The notes under the pieces are model-generated. The model was not told where the DNA came from, searched no databases, and saw only the letters and a program-made list of their open reading frames with translations. The position numbers and the translations under genes are program-made. Shown here piece by piece: positions 53,203-61,683 of a stretch of 64,000 bases of DNA. Source of the stretch: Nostoc sp. KVJ20 (GTDB lineage: Bacteria; Cyanobacteriota; Cyanobacteriia; Cyanobacteriales; Nostocaceae); contig NZ_KV757652.1 of the NCBI RefSeq assembly GCF_001712795.1, positions 21,426 through 85,425 on the forward strand. Direction: 5' to 3'. The first letter of the stretch is position 1; the number at the start of each line of letters is the position of its first letter.

Positions 53203-54234
53203 TTAAACCAGACTAACAGCCGCTTCTAACATTCGTATTGTGCCAAGTTCAGCATCTATTTCTACTTCTACACCAATTGGCAAGGTAAATTTATCTTTAA
53301 TATGACCAATCATTGAACCATACCAAGCAGGAATCCCTAAAGGAAGTATGTGTTGTTGCAATACTTGCATTAATGTAAATGATGGTTCATCTCCAAGTTT
53401 ACAATTAGTGCATTGCCCAAAGATAAAGCCAGTAATTTGATTCAGTATCCCAGCAGTTTTTAACTGCGTCAACATCCTATCTATCCGGTAAACATCCTCG
53501 CCAATTTCTTCTACAAATAGGATACTTTTTTTCCAAGAAGGTAGGTAAGGTGAACCTACCATCGCTGATAGAACTGATAAGTTTCCACCTACAAGTTTAC
53601 CTCTCGCCTTTCCCGATGCTATTGTCTCCACCCGCACTTCGCTAGGGTTGAGATTTTGCATAGTCACAGCTTCAGCATTCAATAGGATGCGCTTGAAGTA
53701 ATCCACTGTAAATTGATTCCAGGTAGACGTAGCAACTGGCCCGTGAAAAGTAATCATTTGACTACGGGCATTAATTGCCAACAACAGGGTAGTAATATCG
53801 CTGTACCCGATGAGAATTTTTGGATGGGAGCGGATCAGCGAGTAGTTGAGTAAAGGTAAAATGCGATTGCAGCCCCAACCACCACGCATCGGAATAATTG
53901 CTTTTATGGTGCGATCGCTAAACATCAAGTTTACATCATCAGCGCGATCGCTATCTTTACCCGCTAAATAGCCGTAACGATCTAAAATATGCTTCCCCAG
54001 CTTGACTTTTAACCCCAACTGCGAAATTGACTTCTGCGCTGCTTCGATGTCTTTAGCGTCAACAATACCCGCAGGGGCGATTAATCCCACAGTATCGCCC
54101 ACTTGCAGACGAGGCGGCTTGCGGATGGTGTTTGTGGGTAGTTTACCTTGGGCGGTAAGTGATGATACTTGGGTGGCTAAGGTAGCGAGTCCACAGGTTG
54201 TAAGAAATTGCCGGCGCTTGATAGTCATAACCAT
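53203..54234 (-). CDS. S66 family LD-carboxypeptidase with Tat-like signal
   Basis: Protein of 343 residues. The N-terminus KRRQFLTTCGLATLATQVSSLTAQG is a twin-arginine type signal, so it acts in the periplasm or lumen. The S66 peptidase fold follows: VGLIAPAGIV, RGGWGCNRILPLL, nucleophile Ser in LIGYSDITTLL, Glu in VEEIGEDVYRIDRML and His in SMIGHIKDKFTLP. S66 enzymes remove the terminal D-Ala from muropeptide tetrapeptides during wall recycling; most are cytoplasmic, so the Tat-like signal is notable. Confidence 0.9.
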   Translation of the reverse strand: MVMTIKRRQFLTTCGLATLATQVSSLTAQGKLPTNTIRKPPRLQVGDTVGLIAPAGIVDAKDIEAAQKSISQLGLKVKLGKHILDRYGYLAGKDSDRADDVNLMFSDRTIKAIIPMRGGWGCNRILPLLNYSLIRSHPKILIGYSDITTLLLAINARSQMITFHGPVATSTWNQFTVDYFKRILLNAEAVTMQNLNPSEVRVETIASGKARGKLVGGNLSVLSAMVGSPYLPSWKKSILFVEEIGEDVYRIDRMLTQLKTAGILNQITGFIFGQCTNCKLGDEPSFTLMQVLQQHILPLGIPAWYGSMIGHIKDKFTLPIGVEVEIDAELGTIRMLEAAVSLV

Positions 54235-54258
54235 TTTGGGGATTGGGATTATAAAAAG

Positions 54259-54295
54259 TTAGATCCCCGACTTCTTTAAGAAGTCGGGGATCTAA
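54259..54295 (-). terminator. Perfect 18-bp hairpin, terminator of the dynamin gene
   Basis: TTAGATCCCCGACTTCTT and its exact complement with a 1-nt loop. On the minus strand it is followed by CTTTTTATAA. It lies 46 bp after the stop of the dynamin-like gene. The sequence also resembles a dispersed repeat. Confidence 0.75.
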
Positions 54296-54340
54296 ATACC
54301 GCTAATTTTCACAAATCAAATCGGATTGTGATATGTAAAA

Positions 54341-56791
54341 TTAAACCTCTTGTACCACATCGGAAATCACAAATCCATTATTAGCAAACTTCCCATCAGT
54401 GTCAAACGGATCACCAATTACAGGCAAAAGATGATCATATAATTGCATCGCCTGTAAACAACTATTAATACTAGAAGTGGCTGAATTATAGGCTGCAATA
54501 TTTTCTTCAACAACATTCAATAATCGGCGATTATTCGCAATTTTTTCTTCAGCCTCTTGTTGCAATGTTTGCTCTAAATAAGCACGCGCCTGTGGATATT
54601 GCTGCAAAATTTCATCGGCTTGCTGATTTGCCATTGGGATCAATTGAGTTTTGAGAGTTTGGTTGATGGTTTGACGGAAAGATTTACGAATAGTTTGGGA
54701 AACTTTGGGTTCAAAATCTAACTTCAATAACTGCCTAATTGCTGGCTCTGCTTCTATGATACTTTCAGCGTCGTAACCTTGGGAAGTTTGTAATAAAGTT
54801 TGGCGAAATTGATATATAGAAAAAGTGCCTTCATCATAAAATCTTGGACTTTCTCGCACGAAGCGATCGCACTCTACACTAGCTGCACTAACTAATGCTT
54901 GAGTAACCTGCTTTTCTATATTTCTAATCTCTTGTTCAATGCCGCCATCATGATCTAATAAACGATACAACTGGCGATAATATTCGGACTTGCGAATCTT
55001 TTCAACCAACCGCTGAAAATAATTTGCAACTACTTGCTGAGAAGATTCAACCAAAATATCTTCTAATTGATTTGCTAAGTAATAAAATGCCTCGACTAAA
55101 ATAGCAATCAAAGGTGCGGTAGCGTTGCGAGGATGGCTGATGGTTGCACGTCGATAAGCATAAGCTACAGAAAAAGTATCTAGCAATTCATCTAAACGGC
55201 GAATCATGCGTGATTGCAATTGCTTAAAATCTGCTTCAAAAGCATCACAAGAATTATTGATTACATGGTTAACTTCTTCTTTGATATGCTCACTAAATTC
55301 TCTCCCAACTTGCTGGAGTTGCTGATTTAATTGTTGCAATTCTTGCGCCTTCATCATATCAATTTCTTGAGGCTGACTATCTAACTCGCGTTGTACACTT
55401 TGATAATGTTTTTTCAGCTTAATACAAATATCTTCCAAATCATCAGCAAGATTTTTAAATAATTGTGGACGCTTTTCTTCTGTAAGATAGCGAGTAATAG
55501 CTGTGCGAAATTCATTAGTGGCACTATCTTGAATTAGCTTTTCTATCAGTTCATTTCCCCAATCTCCCAGAATCCGTACATAATTTTGATTTGGGGTTTC
55601 AATAGCGTTAACAGAGACATTGAATTTAGTAGAAGACAGCTTTCCTGAATTTACACAGTAGTTGTTAAATGCATAGACAAATTGCGGTGTTTCTTCATTA
55701 CCATCTAAACCTTTAATACTTTCTGCGAAAACAGAATCTAAACCAAATCTATCTTGTTGGCTTGTCTGTTTAATTTGACTGCCGTAAAATCCTAATAATC
55801 CACTGGTTTTATAAACCTTGTTTGAATTGCTAAATTGCCCACTAATTAAGTTATCTAATCTTTGCCGTAGTTCTGTATTATACCAAGTTTCATCAATTCG
55901 GTTAAAGACATAGAAAACGCGATCGCGTACTCCCCCATTCTTCCGCATTAATTCCAAAAGTTCTGTTTCTTCTTTTGTCATATCACCCGCCGAAGCAGGT
56001 TTTAGCACACACACCACCGCCGAAGTATCAGGATGTTGAATTTTGGCATAAGTTAGCTGTGCATCTTTTTCTACTGGTGCATCGATGCCAGGTGTGTCAA
56101 TAATTACATTTCCATCTCGTAGCAAAGGATGATTACAGTAATATTCTATCCGCTTCAATACTGCACTATTGCTACCACGACGGGCATATCCAGCCGCTTC
56201 CTTGAGGTTGGAAAAGTTAAATTGCTCCATTGAGTATGTAGCATTATTAACAGTGTTGATGCGATCGCTATTTGCTATATATCCCTCTACCAATAACATT
56301 AACGCTTTCGCCTGTTTTGCACGTTCTGATTTACTTTCACCACCCTCTTGGTGAATAATAGTTTCAGAACCTTGACGTAGCAATTTCATTACCTCAGCTT
56401 GGTTAATGTTAGTTACTGTCTTAAATCCTAGTTGCTGACACAAAGAAACTGCTTGTTCCCGAATTTCTGCTTCACTTAAAAATGTCAAAACAACACGTTC
56501 TTTATCTACTTCTGCATACTCGATTTTGCATTCTGTACCTGTAGCGTGTCCCTCCGCACTGTAGAGTAATTCCCTCTCTAATAGTGCATTGATTAGCATT
56601 GATTTACCAGCACTAAACGCACCCGCAAACACAATCTCAAATTTGGGAGAAATCGCCTTACTTAAGGAAGTTTGTACAGGTGTAATATCTTGGGAACGTA
56701 GCGTTGGCTCTTGTTGCAAAAGTTGTAATATAGACTCAACTTGTTCTTTCAAATTTTTGCACTGAAGCGGTAAATCTGACATACTTAGCAT
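54341..56791 (-). CDS. Dynamin-like GTPase
   Basis: Large GTPase of 816 residues. P-loop GAFSAGKSMLINALL at about residue 56, switch region TGTECK, G3 DTPGIDAP and G4-like NRIDE. The remainder is long helical hairpins with heptads (IDMMKAQELQQLNQQLQQVGREF, LEQTLQQEAEEKIANNRRLLN), as in bacterial dynamin-like proteins. It is not the crystallised Nostoc BDLP1, whose sequence differs throughout. It probably remodels or tethers membranes. A second ATG (56782) three codons in is an alternative start. Confidence 0.87.
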   Translation of the reverse strand: MLSMSDLPLQCKNLKEQVESILQLLQQEPTLRSQDITPVQTSLSKAISPKFEIVFAGAFSAGKSMLINALLERELLYSAEGHATGTECKIEYAEVDKERVVLTFLSEAEIREQAVSLCQQLGFKTVTNINQAEVMKLLRQGSETIIHQEGGESKSERAKQAKALMLLVEGYIANSDRINTVNNATYSMEQFNFSNLKEAAGYARRGSNSAVLKRIEYYCNHPLLRDGNVIIDTPGIDAPVEKDAQLTYAKIQHPDTSAVVCVLKPASAGDMTKEETELLELMRKNGGVRDRVFYVFNRIDETWYNTELRQRLDNLISGQFSNSNKVYKTSGLLGFYGSQIKQTSQQDRFGLDSVFAESIKGLDGNEETPQFVYAFNNYCVNSGKLSSTKFNVSVNAIETPNQNYVRILGDWGNELIEKLIQDSATNEFRTAITRYLTEEKRPQLFKNLADDLEDICIKLKKHYQSVQRELDSQPQEIDMMKAQELQQLNQQLQQVGREFSEHIKEEVNHVINNSCDAFEADFKQLQSRMIRRLDELLDTFSVAYAYRRATISHPRNATAPLIAILVEAFYYLANQLEDILVESSQQVVANYFQRLVEKIRKSEYYRQLYRLLDHDGGIEQEIRNIEKQVTQALVSAASVECDRFVRESPRFYDEGTFSIYQFRQTLLQTSQGYDAESIIEAEPAIRQLLKLDFEPKVSQTIRKSFRQTINQTLKTQLIPMANQQADEILQQYPQARAYLEQTLQQEAEEKIANNRRLLNVVEENIAAYNSATSSINSCLQAMQLYDHLLPVIGDPFDTDGKFANNGFVISDVVQEV

Positions 56792-57542
56792 CCTGACAAT
56801 ATTTATCTATATATTAGTAATATTTATTGTCTTGATGGTTCAGTAAAATTCCTGAGAAATTTTTATGTGGTTTAATTGCTGAATATTACTTAAACAAGTA
56901 ATTAATGATTATTAACTAAGAGGATGTTTTAAAAGTGGTTGGCTGTAATTTTAGGCACTTGCTGATCCCCTTAAAAAAGGGGTCAAAGTCTCTAAAAGTC
57001 CCCCTTCTTAAGGGGGATTTAGGGGGATCTAAAACGTTTTGCTACCGACCAGAGGACTTTTCAAACAATCTTATCTACACAACTGCTGAAATAGTTATCG
57101 GTGCGACTGAAGAGTTTACTTTTAATAGAACTTTTGACCAACAAACAGGTTATTAAGAATTAGAAATTATCCCTGACTATTCCCTGACTATTTATAATCG
57201 GATTTCTATATAGGACTCGTATTTGATTTCTGAAAAAACTCAGTACAACTAAGAAGCCTTCTTGACTATTGCCTATTGCCTATTGCCTATTGCCTACCTA
57301 CGCAAATTAGTTCAGAAATCAAAGCGGATTTCTATATAACATTAATCGCATCTAAAAAAATAACCTCTAGGGAAGGGATATCACCAGAGGTTTTTAATAA
57401 AGACATTGGAATAGTGAACTATTATAAAAATAAATCTATCTTTTTGCCAACCCTATTACCTCCTTCTCAAGGACAGGTCAAAGTTAATTTTGCCTGTAAT
57501 CAAGGATACAAATTGGACTGAGAAATCGCATAGATGATATTT
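56792..57542. other. Non-coding region with MITE-like insert and gene remnants
   Basis: Contains a MITE-like block (56920-57075), then a protein-like remnant ending at 57156 (LIYTTAEIVIGATEEFTFNRTFDQQTGY) and ATTGCCT heptamers (57262-57298). A weak hairpin with T-run (AACCTCT/AGAGGTT, 57362-57396) and another protein-like tail ending at 57521 (PSQGQVKVNFACNQGYKLD) follow. These look like the scraps of a degraded gene; I cannot name it. Confidence 0.35.
56920..57075. mobile_element. MITE-like element
   Basis: Left end GAGGATGTTTTAAAAGTGG and right end ACTTTTCAAACAATCTT form imperfect terminal inverted repeats around about 150 bp, with an internal CCCCTT...AAGGGGG hairpin set. The left-end sequence recurs at 51418 (GAGGATGTTTGAAAAGT). 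Confidence 0.5.
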
Positions 57543-58526
57543 TTACCTCTTTTGAGGCACTAATACAGGTAGTTGACGCGCACCGGCTACGAATCTGGCG
57601 TGTTGTCCAACAGTCAAAACATTAAACTGACTGGATATAAGTTCTAAACTTTTGTTAACTATTGCTAGCTTTTTGTAGGTAGGGACGCTCATTCCAGGGA
57701 AAAATGATAGTTCTGGCACATCCTCTTGACTTACAAAGTCTGTGGGGTGGAGTAGCAAAGAAGGTTGAACGCGTGTAAGTTTACACAACCAGAGGGCAAT
57801 TCGCAGGTAGAGTAAAGCCACTTCCGAAGAAAATGTACTTAGATACATGATGTAACTGAAGTGAATTGGCACTTTGAAAATTGGCATAGTGGTAACGGGA
57901 ATCTCAGTCAGTTTATCTTTACCCATGTGCCACTGGTAAGGTTTCAAAGGCTGCAAACCCTCTTTGAAACCACCAAACAAGGCTTCCCGTTTCTTGCGTT
58001 CTTCCTTGCTCAATTTACAGGTCATTAAATAATAAGCTCGTGCTATTGGCCCCAAAAATGTGGGGAAAGTCGAAGCATCATATTCATATCCCCGTCGTGC
58101 TAGGACTTTTAATACCGCAGGAGAAAAGCTGTATCCCGGCCCCCGGAACCCAATCGGATGTTGATGAGTGACGCGCTTGATATGTTCTTCGGCAAGTGCC
58201 ACCTCTTCTTCAATCTCATCCTCTGAATACAGATGTAGCCAAGGATCGTGATAGAATGAATGATTGCCAATTTCGTGGCCGGCATTAGCGATCGCTTGTA
58301 TTGCCTTAGAGTTCTTTTCCAGCGCTGCATCCTGCCCCACAATAAATACTGTGATTGTCAAATTCCATTGCTGGAGAATATCTAAGAAACGAGGTACTGC
58401 GATATCCAGGTAAGAGGGGAAAGTCTCCCAACCCGGAGCGCCCTGATTTTTTAAATAAGACCAAATATTATCCAAGTCTAAAGAAAGACTGGCTATTGGT
58501 CTGTTTCCTTGTTGCTTGGTTTTCAT
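57543..58526 (-). CDS. Polysaccharide deacetylase (NodB homology)
   Basis: Protein of 327 residues. NodB motifs: SLDLDNIW (first Asp pair), ITVFIVGQDAA, GHEIGNHSFYHDP (metal-binding His pair) and FRGPGYSFSPAVLKVLARRGYEYDASTFP. No signal peptide is visible, so it may be cytoplasmic or membrane-associated. Such enzymes remove acetyl groups from N-acetylglucosamine polymers or lipid-linked sugars; the substrate here is unknown. Confidence 0.88.
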   Translation of the reverse strand: MKTKQQGNRPIASLSLDLDNIWSYLKNQGAPGWETFPSYLDIAVPRFLDILQQWNLTITVFIVGQDAALEKNSKAIQAIANAGHEIGNHSFYHDPWLHLYSEDEIEEEVALAEEHIKRVTHQHPIGFRGPGYSFSPAVLKVLARRGYEYDASTFPTFLGPIARAYYLMTCKLSKEERKKREALFGGFKEGLQPLKPYQWHMGKDKLTEIPVTTMPIFKVPIHFSYIMYLSTFSSEVALLYLRIALWLCKLTRVQPSLLLHPTDFVSQEDVPELSFFPGMSVPTYKKLAIVNKSLELISSQFNVLTVGQHARFVAGARQLPVLVPQKR

Positions 58527-59018
58527 TATAAATTCAAGTATTTGGACAATTTTAAGCGTAAATTATAGTGTTAGATTTGGGCTTTATCGGTCAAGCTTCG
58601 TACTTCGACTCAAGCCTAGTTTTAGGGTAAAATTCAAGCCAGAAGGTTTAAAACTCCTCATTTTGAAGATAAGGAGTGACTTTAATAGCAGAATTTCGTA
58701 GGCGTAGCCAGTTGTAGACATCGCCCAGATTAGTGTCCCATATTTGTAAACAAATTCTGCTTCTCTAAAAAATATTTTTGATGAATTAGATAATGGGCTT
58801 TTAGCATTTTTGGAATATCGACTTTATCAGCCCTGCGGACAAATTTTTACCCTGGTATTTAATTCCTGGTGATCAATATATCATAATCAAGAGACATTTA
58901 CACTTATATAAGTAGGTTTTAGCAATCGCGCTATATATAGAAGTTATTAATGATTTGGATGCTCAATTTCTATCATTAGTTCCAATAAAAAGCAATTATA
59001 CAAAAAATTTTCCATATT
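58527..59018. other. AT-rich intergenic region
   Basis: About 490 bp with no ORF, repeat array or hairpin that I can support, apart from a short GTAGGCGTAGCC repeat fragment at about 58698. It should hold the deacetylase promoter. Confidence 0.4.
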
Positions 59019-59903
59019 CTAGATATTGATTTGCTGCCTTTGAGTCAAACACATTGCAATTCCCTTTTCGTAGTAAGCTGCCTCATTAATAAAAATCGGC
59101 CAAACGGTAGATGTACCCTCATAAAAAATTGTTTTATCATCAAAAGTTATAAAAATTGGATCTCCTGGGTTCAATGCTTGATAATCCTTATCTTGCAACT
59201 CTGGATGAATCATCCCAAAGATTGTTCCATCCGATTTTTTTGGATAGTCTACAACAGATAAGTGGTCGTAGATAATCAGTGTTTCATTAGTTGATGGAAT
59301 TTTACCCTGGTTAAATTGTTCCAAATAGTCTAGAACTGCATGAACAAGTTCTTCTGTTTGTTGAAACAGCGTCGCTTTTAAAATACCTTGGGCAATCGGG
59401 CCAACCTCAATTGCAAAGCCTAATTCGCACAGAGAATTTACAAATGGGTTTTCTTCAATTGATTTAAAAGAGCAGCGATAAACCTTCACCAAAGGGCTGA
59501 CATGGCTTAGATAAGCAGCCAATTTCAAGTTTAAAGGATGACTATTTACCAAAATAATTGTCAGACCCATATTAGCTGTACTGCTGTGTAAGTCTAAGAT
59601 GAAATCTGCTTGTTTATCCCCGTTTGATGCTAGGGTGTCCTGGATTGATTTCGCTTGTAATTCTTCGTAACTGTTCAGAGTCGGATTTCGTAAATCTTGC
59701 TTGAGAAAACAGCGATTTAAATCCTTCTCTACATATCGCCTCCCTGCTGCAAAAGCATGAGGATTTGCTAACAGGGTGACTGTTTCAAAACTTGGTCTAG
59801 TAATTAAATTGGGAAACTGGGCAAATTTTTGGCTCAGGTAGGCCCCTGTAAACTCATTGCCATGAGTTCCGCCGACAATTGCAACTCGATTAATCTGGTT
59901 CAC
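59019..59903 (-). CDS. Aspartoacylase
   Basis: Zinc hydrolase of 294 residues of the AspA/AstE family. Zinc ligands in GGTHGNEFTG (His14, Glu17) and DLHSSTANMG; substrate Arg in NPHAFAAGRRYVEKDLNRCF; catalytic Glu in GFAIEVGPIAQG. It removes the acyl group from N-acyl-aspartate. Cyanobacterial homologues of this length are common; the physiological substrate is not known. Confidence 0.9.
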   Translation of the reverse strand: MNQINRVAIVGGTHGNEFTGAYLSQKFAQFPNLITRPSFETVTLLANPHAFAAGRRYVEKDLNRCFLKQDLRNPTLNSYEELQAKSIQDTLASNGDKQADFILDLHSSTANMGLTIILVNSHPLNLKLAAYLSHVSPLVKVYRCSFKSIEENPFVNSLCELGFAIEVGPIAQGILKATLFQQTEELVHAVLDYLEQFNQGKIPSTNETLIIYDHLSVVDYPKKSDGTIFGMIHPELQDKDYQALNPGDPIFITFDDKTIFYEGTSTVWPIFINEAAYYEKGIAMCLTQRQQINI

Positions 59904-59945
59904 GATTTCACCAACTCTAGAATGCAGTCATCGAGGTATCAACGA

Positions 59946-59972
59946 GAAGAAGGCAGAAGGCAGAAGGCAGGA
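59946..59972. repeat. Short tandem repeat (GAAGGCA)n
   Basis: About four heptamer copies upstream of the aspartoacylase gene. Confidence 0.75.
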
Positions 59973-60100
59973 GACTATCTTTTCTCGTGCTGTGCATCTC
60001 GAAAAGAATGTTTCTAACTTTTTGCCTACAATTCGGCTTGGTTTGTACCTTTCTTCCTCTAGCAAAAACAGCTTTTCTTCTTATCAATTCTCAATGTACC

Positions 60101-61210
60101 TTATGAAGCATTCATTTTGCCGATGCGATCGCGATCGTGTGGTTGATTAAGATATGACATATCAGGCCCATCGGGAATAATCCCGCCAGGATTGAGTGGA
60201 AATAGGTTTCCGTAGTAGTCGCGCTTCACAGTTTCTACGTCGCAGGTGTCAGCAACACCTGGAAGCTGATATAAATCACTTAGGTAAACTCCCAAGTTCT
60301 GATAGTCTTTAATTCGCCGCCGATTACATTTAAATAAACCGTAGTAGGCACTATCAAACCGAAATAACGTCGTGAATAAACGCACATCTGCGAGTGTGAG
60401 ATTGTCTCCGCACAGATATCGATTAGTCTGCAATGCTATGTCAATCTCATCAAGAGTTGTGAACAATTCATCACAGGCTTGATTATATGCTTCTTGAGTC
60501 TGGGCAAAGCCGCAGCGATAGACACCGTTATTTACGGCGTGATAAATCTTCTCATTCCACCAGTCAATCTTCTCTTTGAGCGCTTCTGGGTAAAGATCGA
60601 GCGTGGGATTGTTGGCGAACTCGTTCAACTGAGAGTTCAGCATCACGATAATCTCTGAACTCTCATTGTTGACAATGGTTTTGGTTTGGTTATCCCATAA
60701 AATTGGAACTGTAAAGCGTCCGCTGTAGCCTGGTTCTGCCCGCTGATAAAATTCCACTAGTGTGCGACAACCTTCTTCTTCTTCGTCGAATATCCAACCG
60801 CCTTCAATGGGAGAAGGAGAAACAATACATACTGATATTACCGCTTCGAGTTTTTTAAGCGATCGCACAACCAAAGTTCGGTGCGCCCAAGGACAGCCCA
60901 GCCCAACATAGAGTTTGTAGCGCCCAACTGCTGGTGGGTGTGGATTCCCTGACTCTGTACCAATGAACTTCCGAAACTGGCTGTTAGGACGAATATATGC
61001 TCCCGACTTATTGCTAGGAGCAAGCTGGGACATCATTATTTGCCACATAGTCGTCCAGACAAACTTTCCCAGCCAAATGATCAGCTTTGGAGGAAGTGTC
61101 CTGCCCTTCTTCTTGGGAAGATTTTTATCGTCATCCATTGGAGTTGAGTTATTCATGGCGACACTCTTGCTTTGGGAGCGATCGACGTCACCACCGTATG
61201 TGGTGTTCAA
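60101..61210 (-). CDS. Glutathionyl-hydroquinone reductase (Xi-class GST)
   Basis: Protein of 369 residues of the ECM4/YqjG type. The N-terminal thioredoxin fold has the catalytic Cys in GLGCPWAHRT. The C-terminal helical domain has NNGVYRCGFAQTQEAYNQA and LTLADVRLFTTLFRFDSAYYGLFKCNRR. These enzymes reduce glutathionyl-hydroquinones and protect against quinone stress. The first 25 or so residues are poorly conserved in style; ATGs at 61156 and 61138 are possible starts. Confidence 0.9.
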   Translation of the reverse strand: MNTTYGGDVDRSQSKSVAMNNSTPMDDDKNLPKKKGRTLPPKLIIWLGKFVWTTMWQIMMSQLAPSNKSGAYIRPNSQFRKFIGTESGNPHPPAVGRYKLYVGLGCPWAHRTLVVRSLKKLEAVISVCIVSPSPIEGGWIFDEEEEGCRTLVEFYQRAEPGYSGRFTVPILWDNQTKTIVNNESSEIIVMLNSQLNEFANNPTLDLYPEALKEKIDWWNEKIYHAVNNGVYRCGFAQTQEAYNQACDELFTTLDEIDIALQTNRYLCGDNLTLADVRLFTTLFRFDSAYYGLFKCNRRRIKDYQNLGVYLSDLYQLPGVADTCDVETVKRDYYGNLFPLNPGGIIPDGPDMSYLNQPHDRDRIGKMNAS

Positions 61211-61683
61211 TTTATGCTCGGTAGGTTTCCATGCCTACACGCACCTTGAGATTTCTTACTTTACTCTACTACGCTTTGCCTGAACTATTAGACCTCTTGC
61301 AAAAAGCACTTTTGCAAGAGGGGGAAAAGGTTAAAGGTTAAAGGGGAAAGAAAAAACCTTTAACCTTTACCCTTTAACCTTTTCCCCAAACCCAATTCCC
61401 AGTTCAAAATGCTTTACCCAAGCAGTATTGCCTCCTGCCCCTGCCTCCTTCAACAGATCCCACTTTGGAACGTAGTCATATCCCCTGATGGTAGACCGGA
61501 ATGTTTAGTGTTGTATCCGCTACAGTTACCAAAACTGCAACGGTTATAAAATCCCAGGCTGCTCAAGACTATTCTAGGTAAGTGGAAACTTGAAATATCA
61601 GCAACCCTGTCCAAAAAGACAGGGCTTCCACACATCCCACAAGGTTTTGAACTGATACACAAATTTAGTGTGAGGATTTAGCT
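61211..61683. other. Intergenic region with several hairpins
   Basis: Holds CCTCTTGCAAAA/TTTTGCAAGAGG (61292-61320), a large TTAAAGG-based inverted repeat (61321-61387), and CCCTGTC/GACAGGG at about 61605. No gene; the VWA promoter lies at the right end. Confidence 0.55.
61321..61387. repeat. Inverted tandem repeat of GGTTAAA units
   Basis: GGGGAAAAGGTTAAAGG on the left and its complement ending CCTTTTCCCC on the right, built from TTAAAGG heptamers. Can form a hairpin of nearly 30 bp. Confidence 0.75.

Noticed and set aside
54341..56791. Assignment as the crystallised Nostoc BDLP1
   Set aside because: Shares only the dynamin-type GTPase motifs; the remembered BDLP1 sequence differs throughout and has a membrane paddle not seen here.
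61450..61662. 70-codon minus-strand ORF with several Cys
   Set aside because: Overlaps hairpins and the VWA promoter region; no ribosome site and no family pattern.
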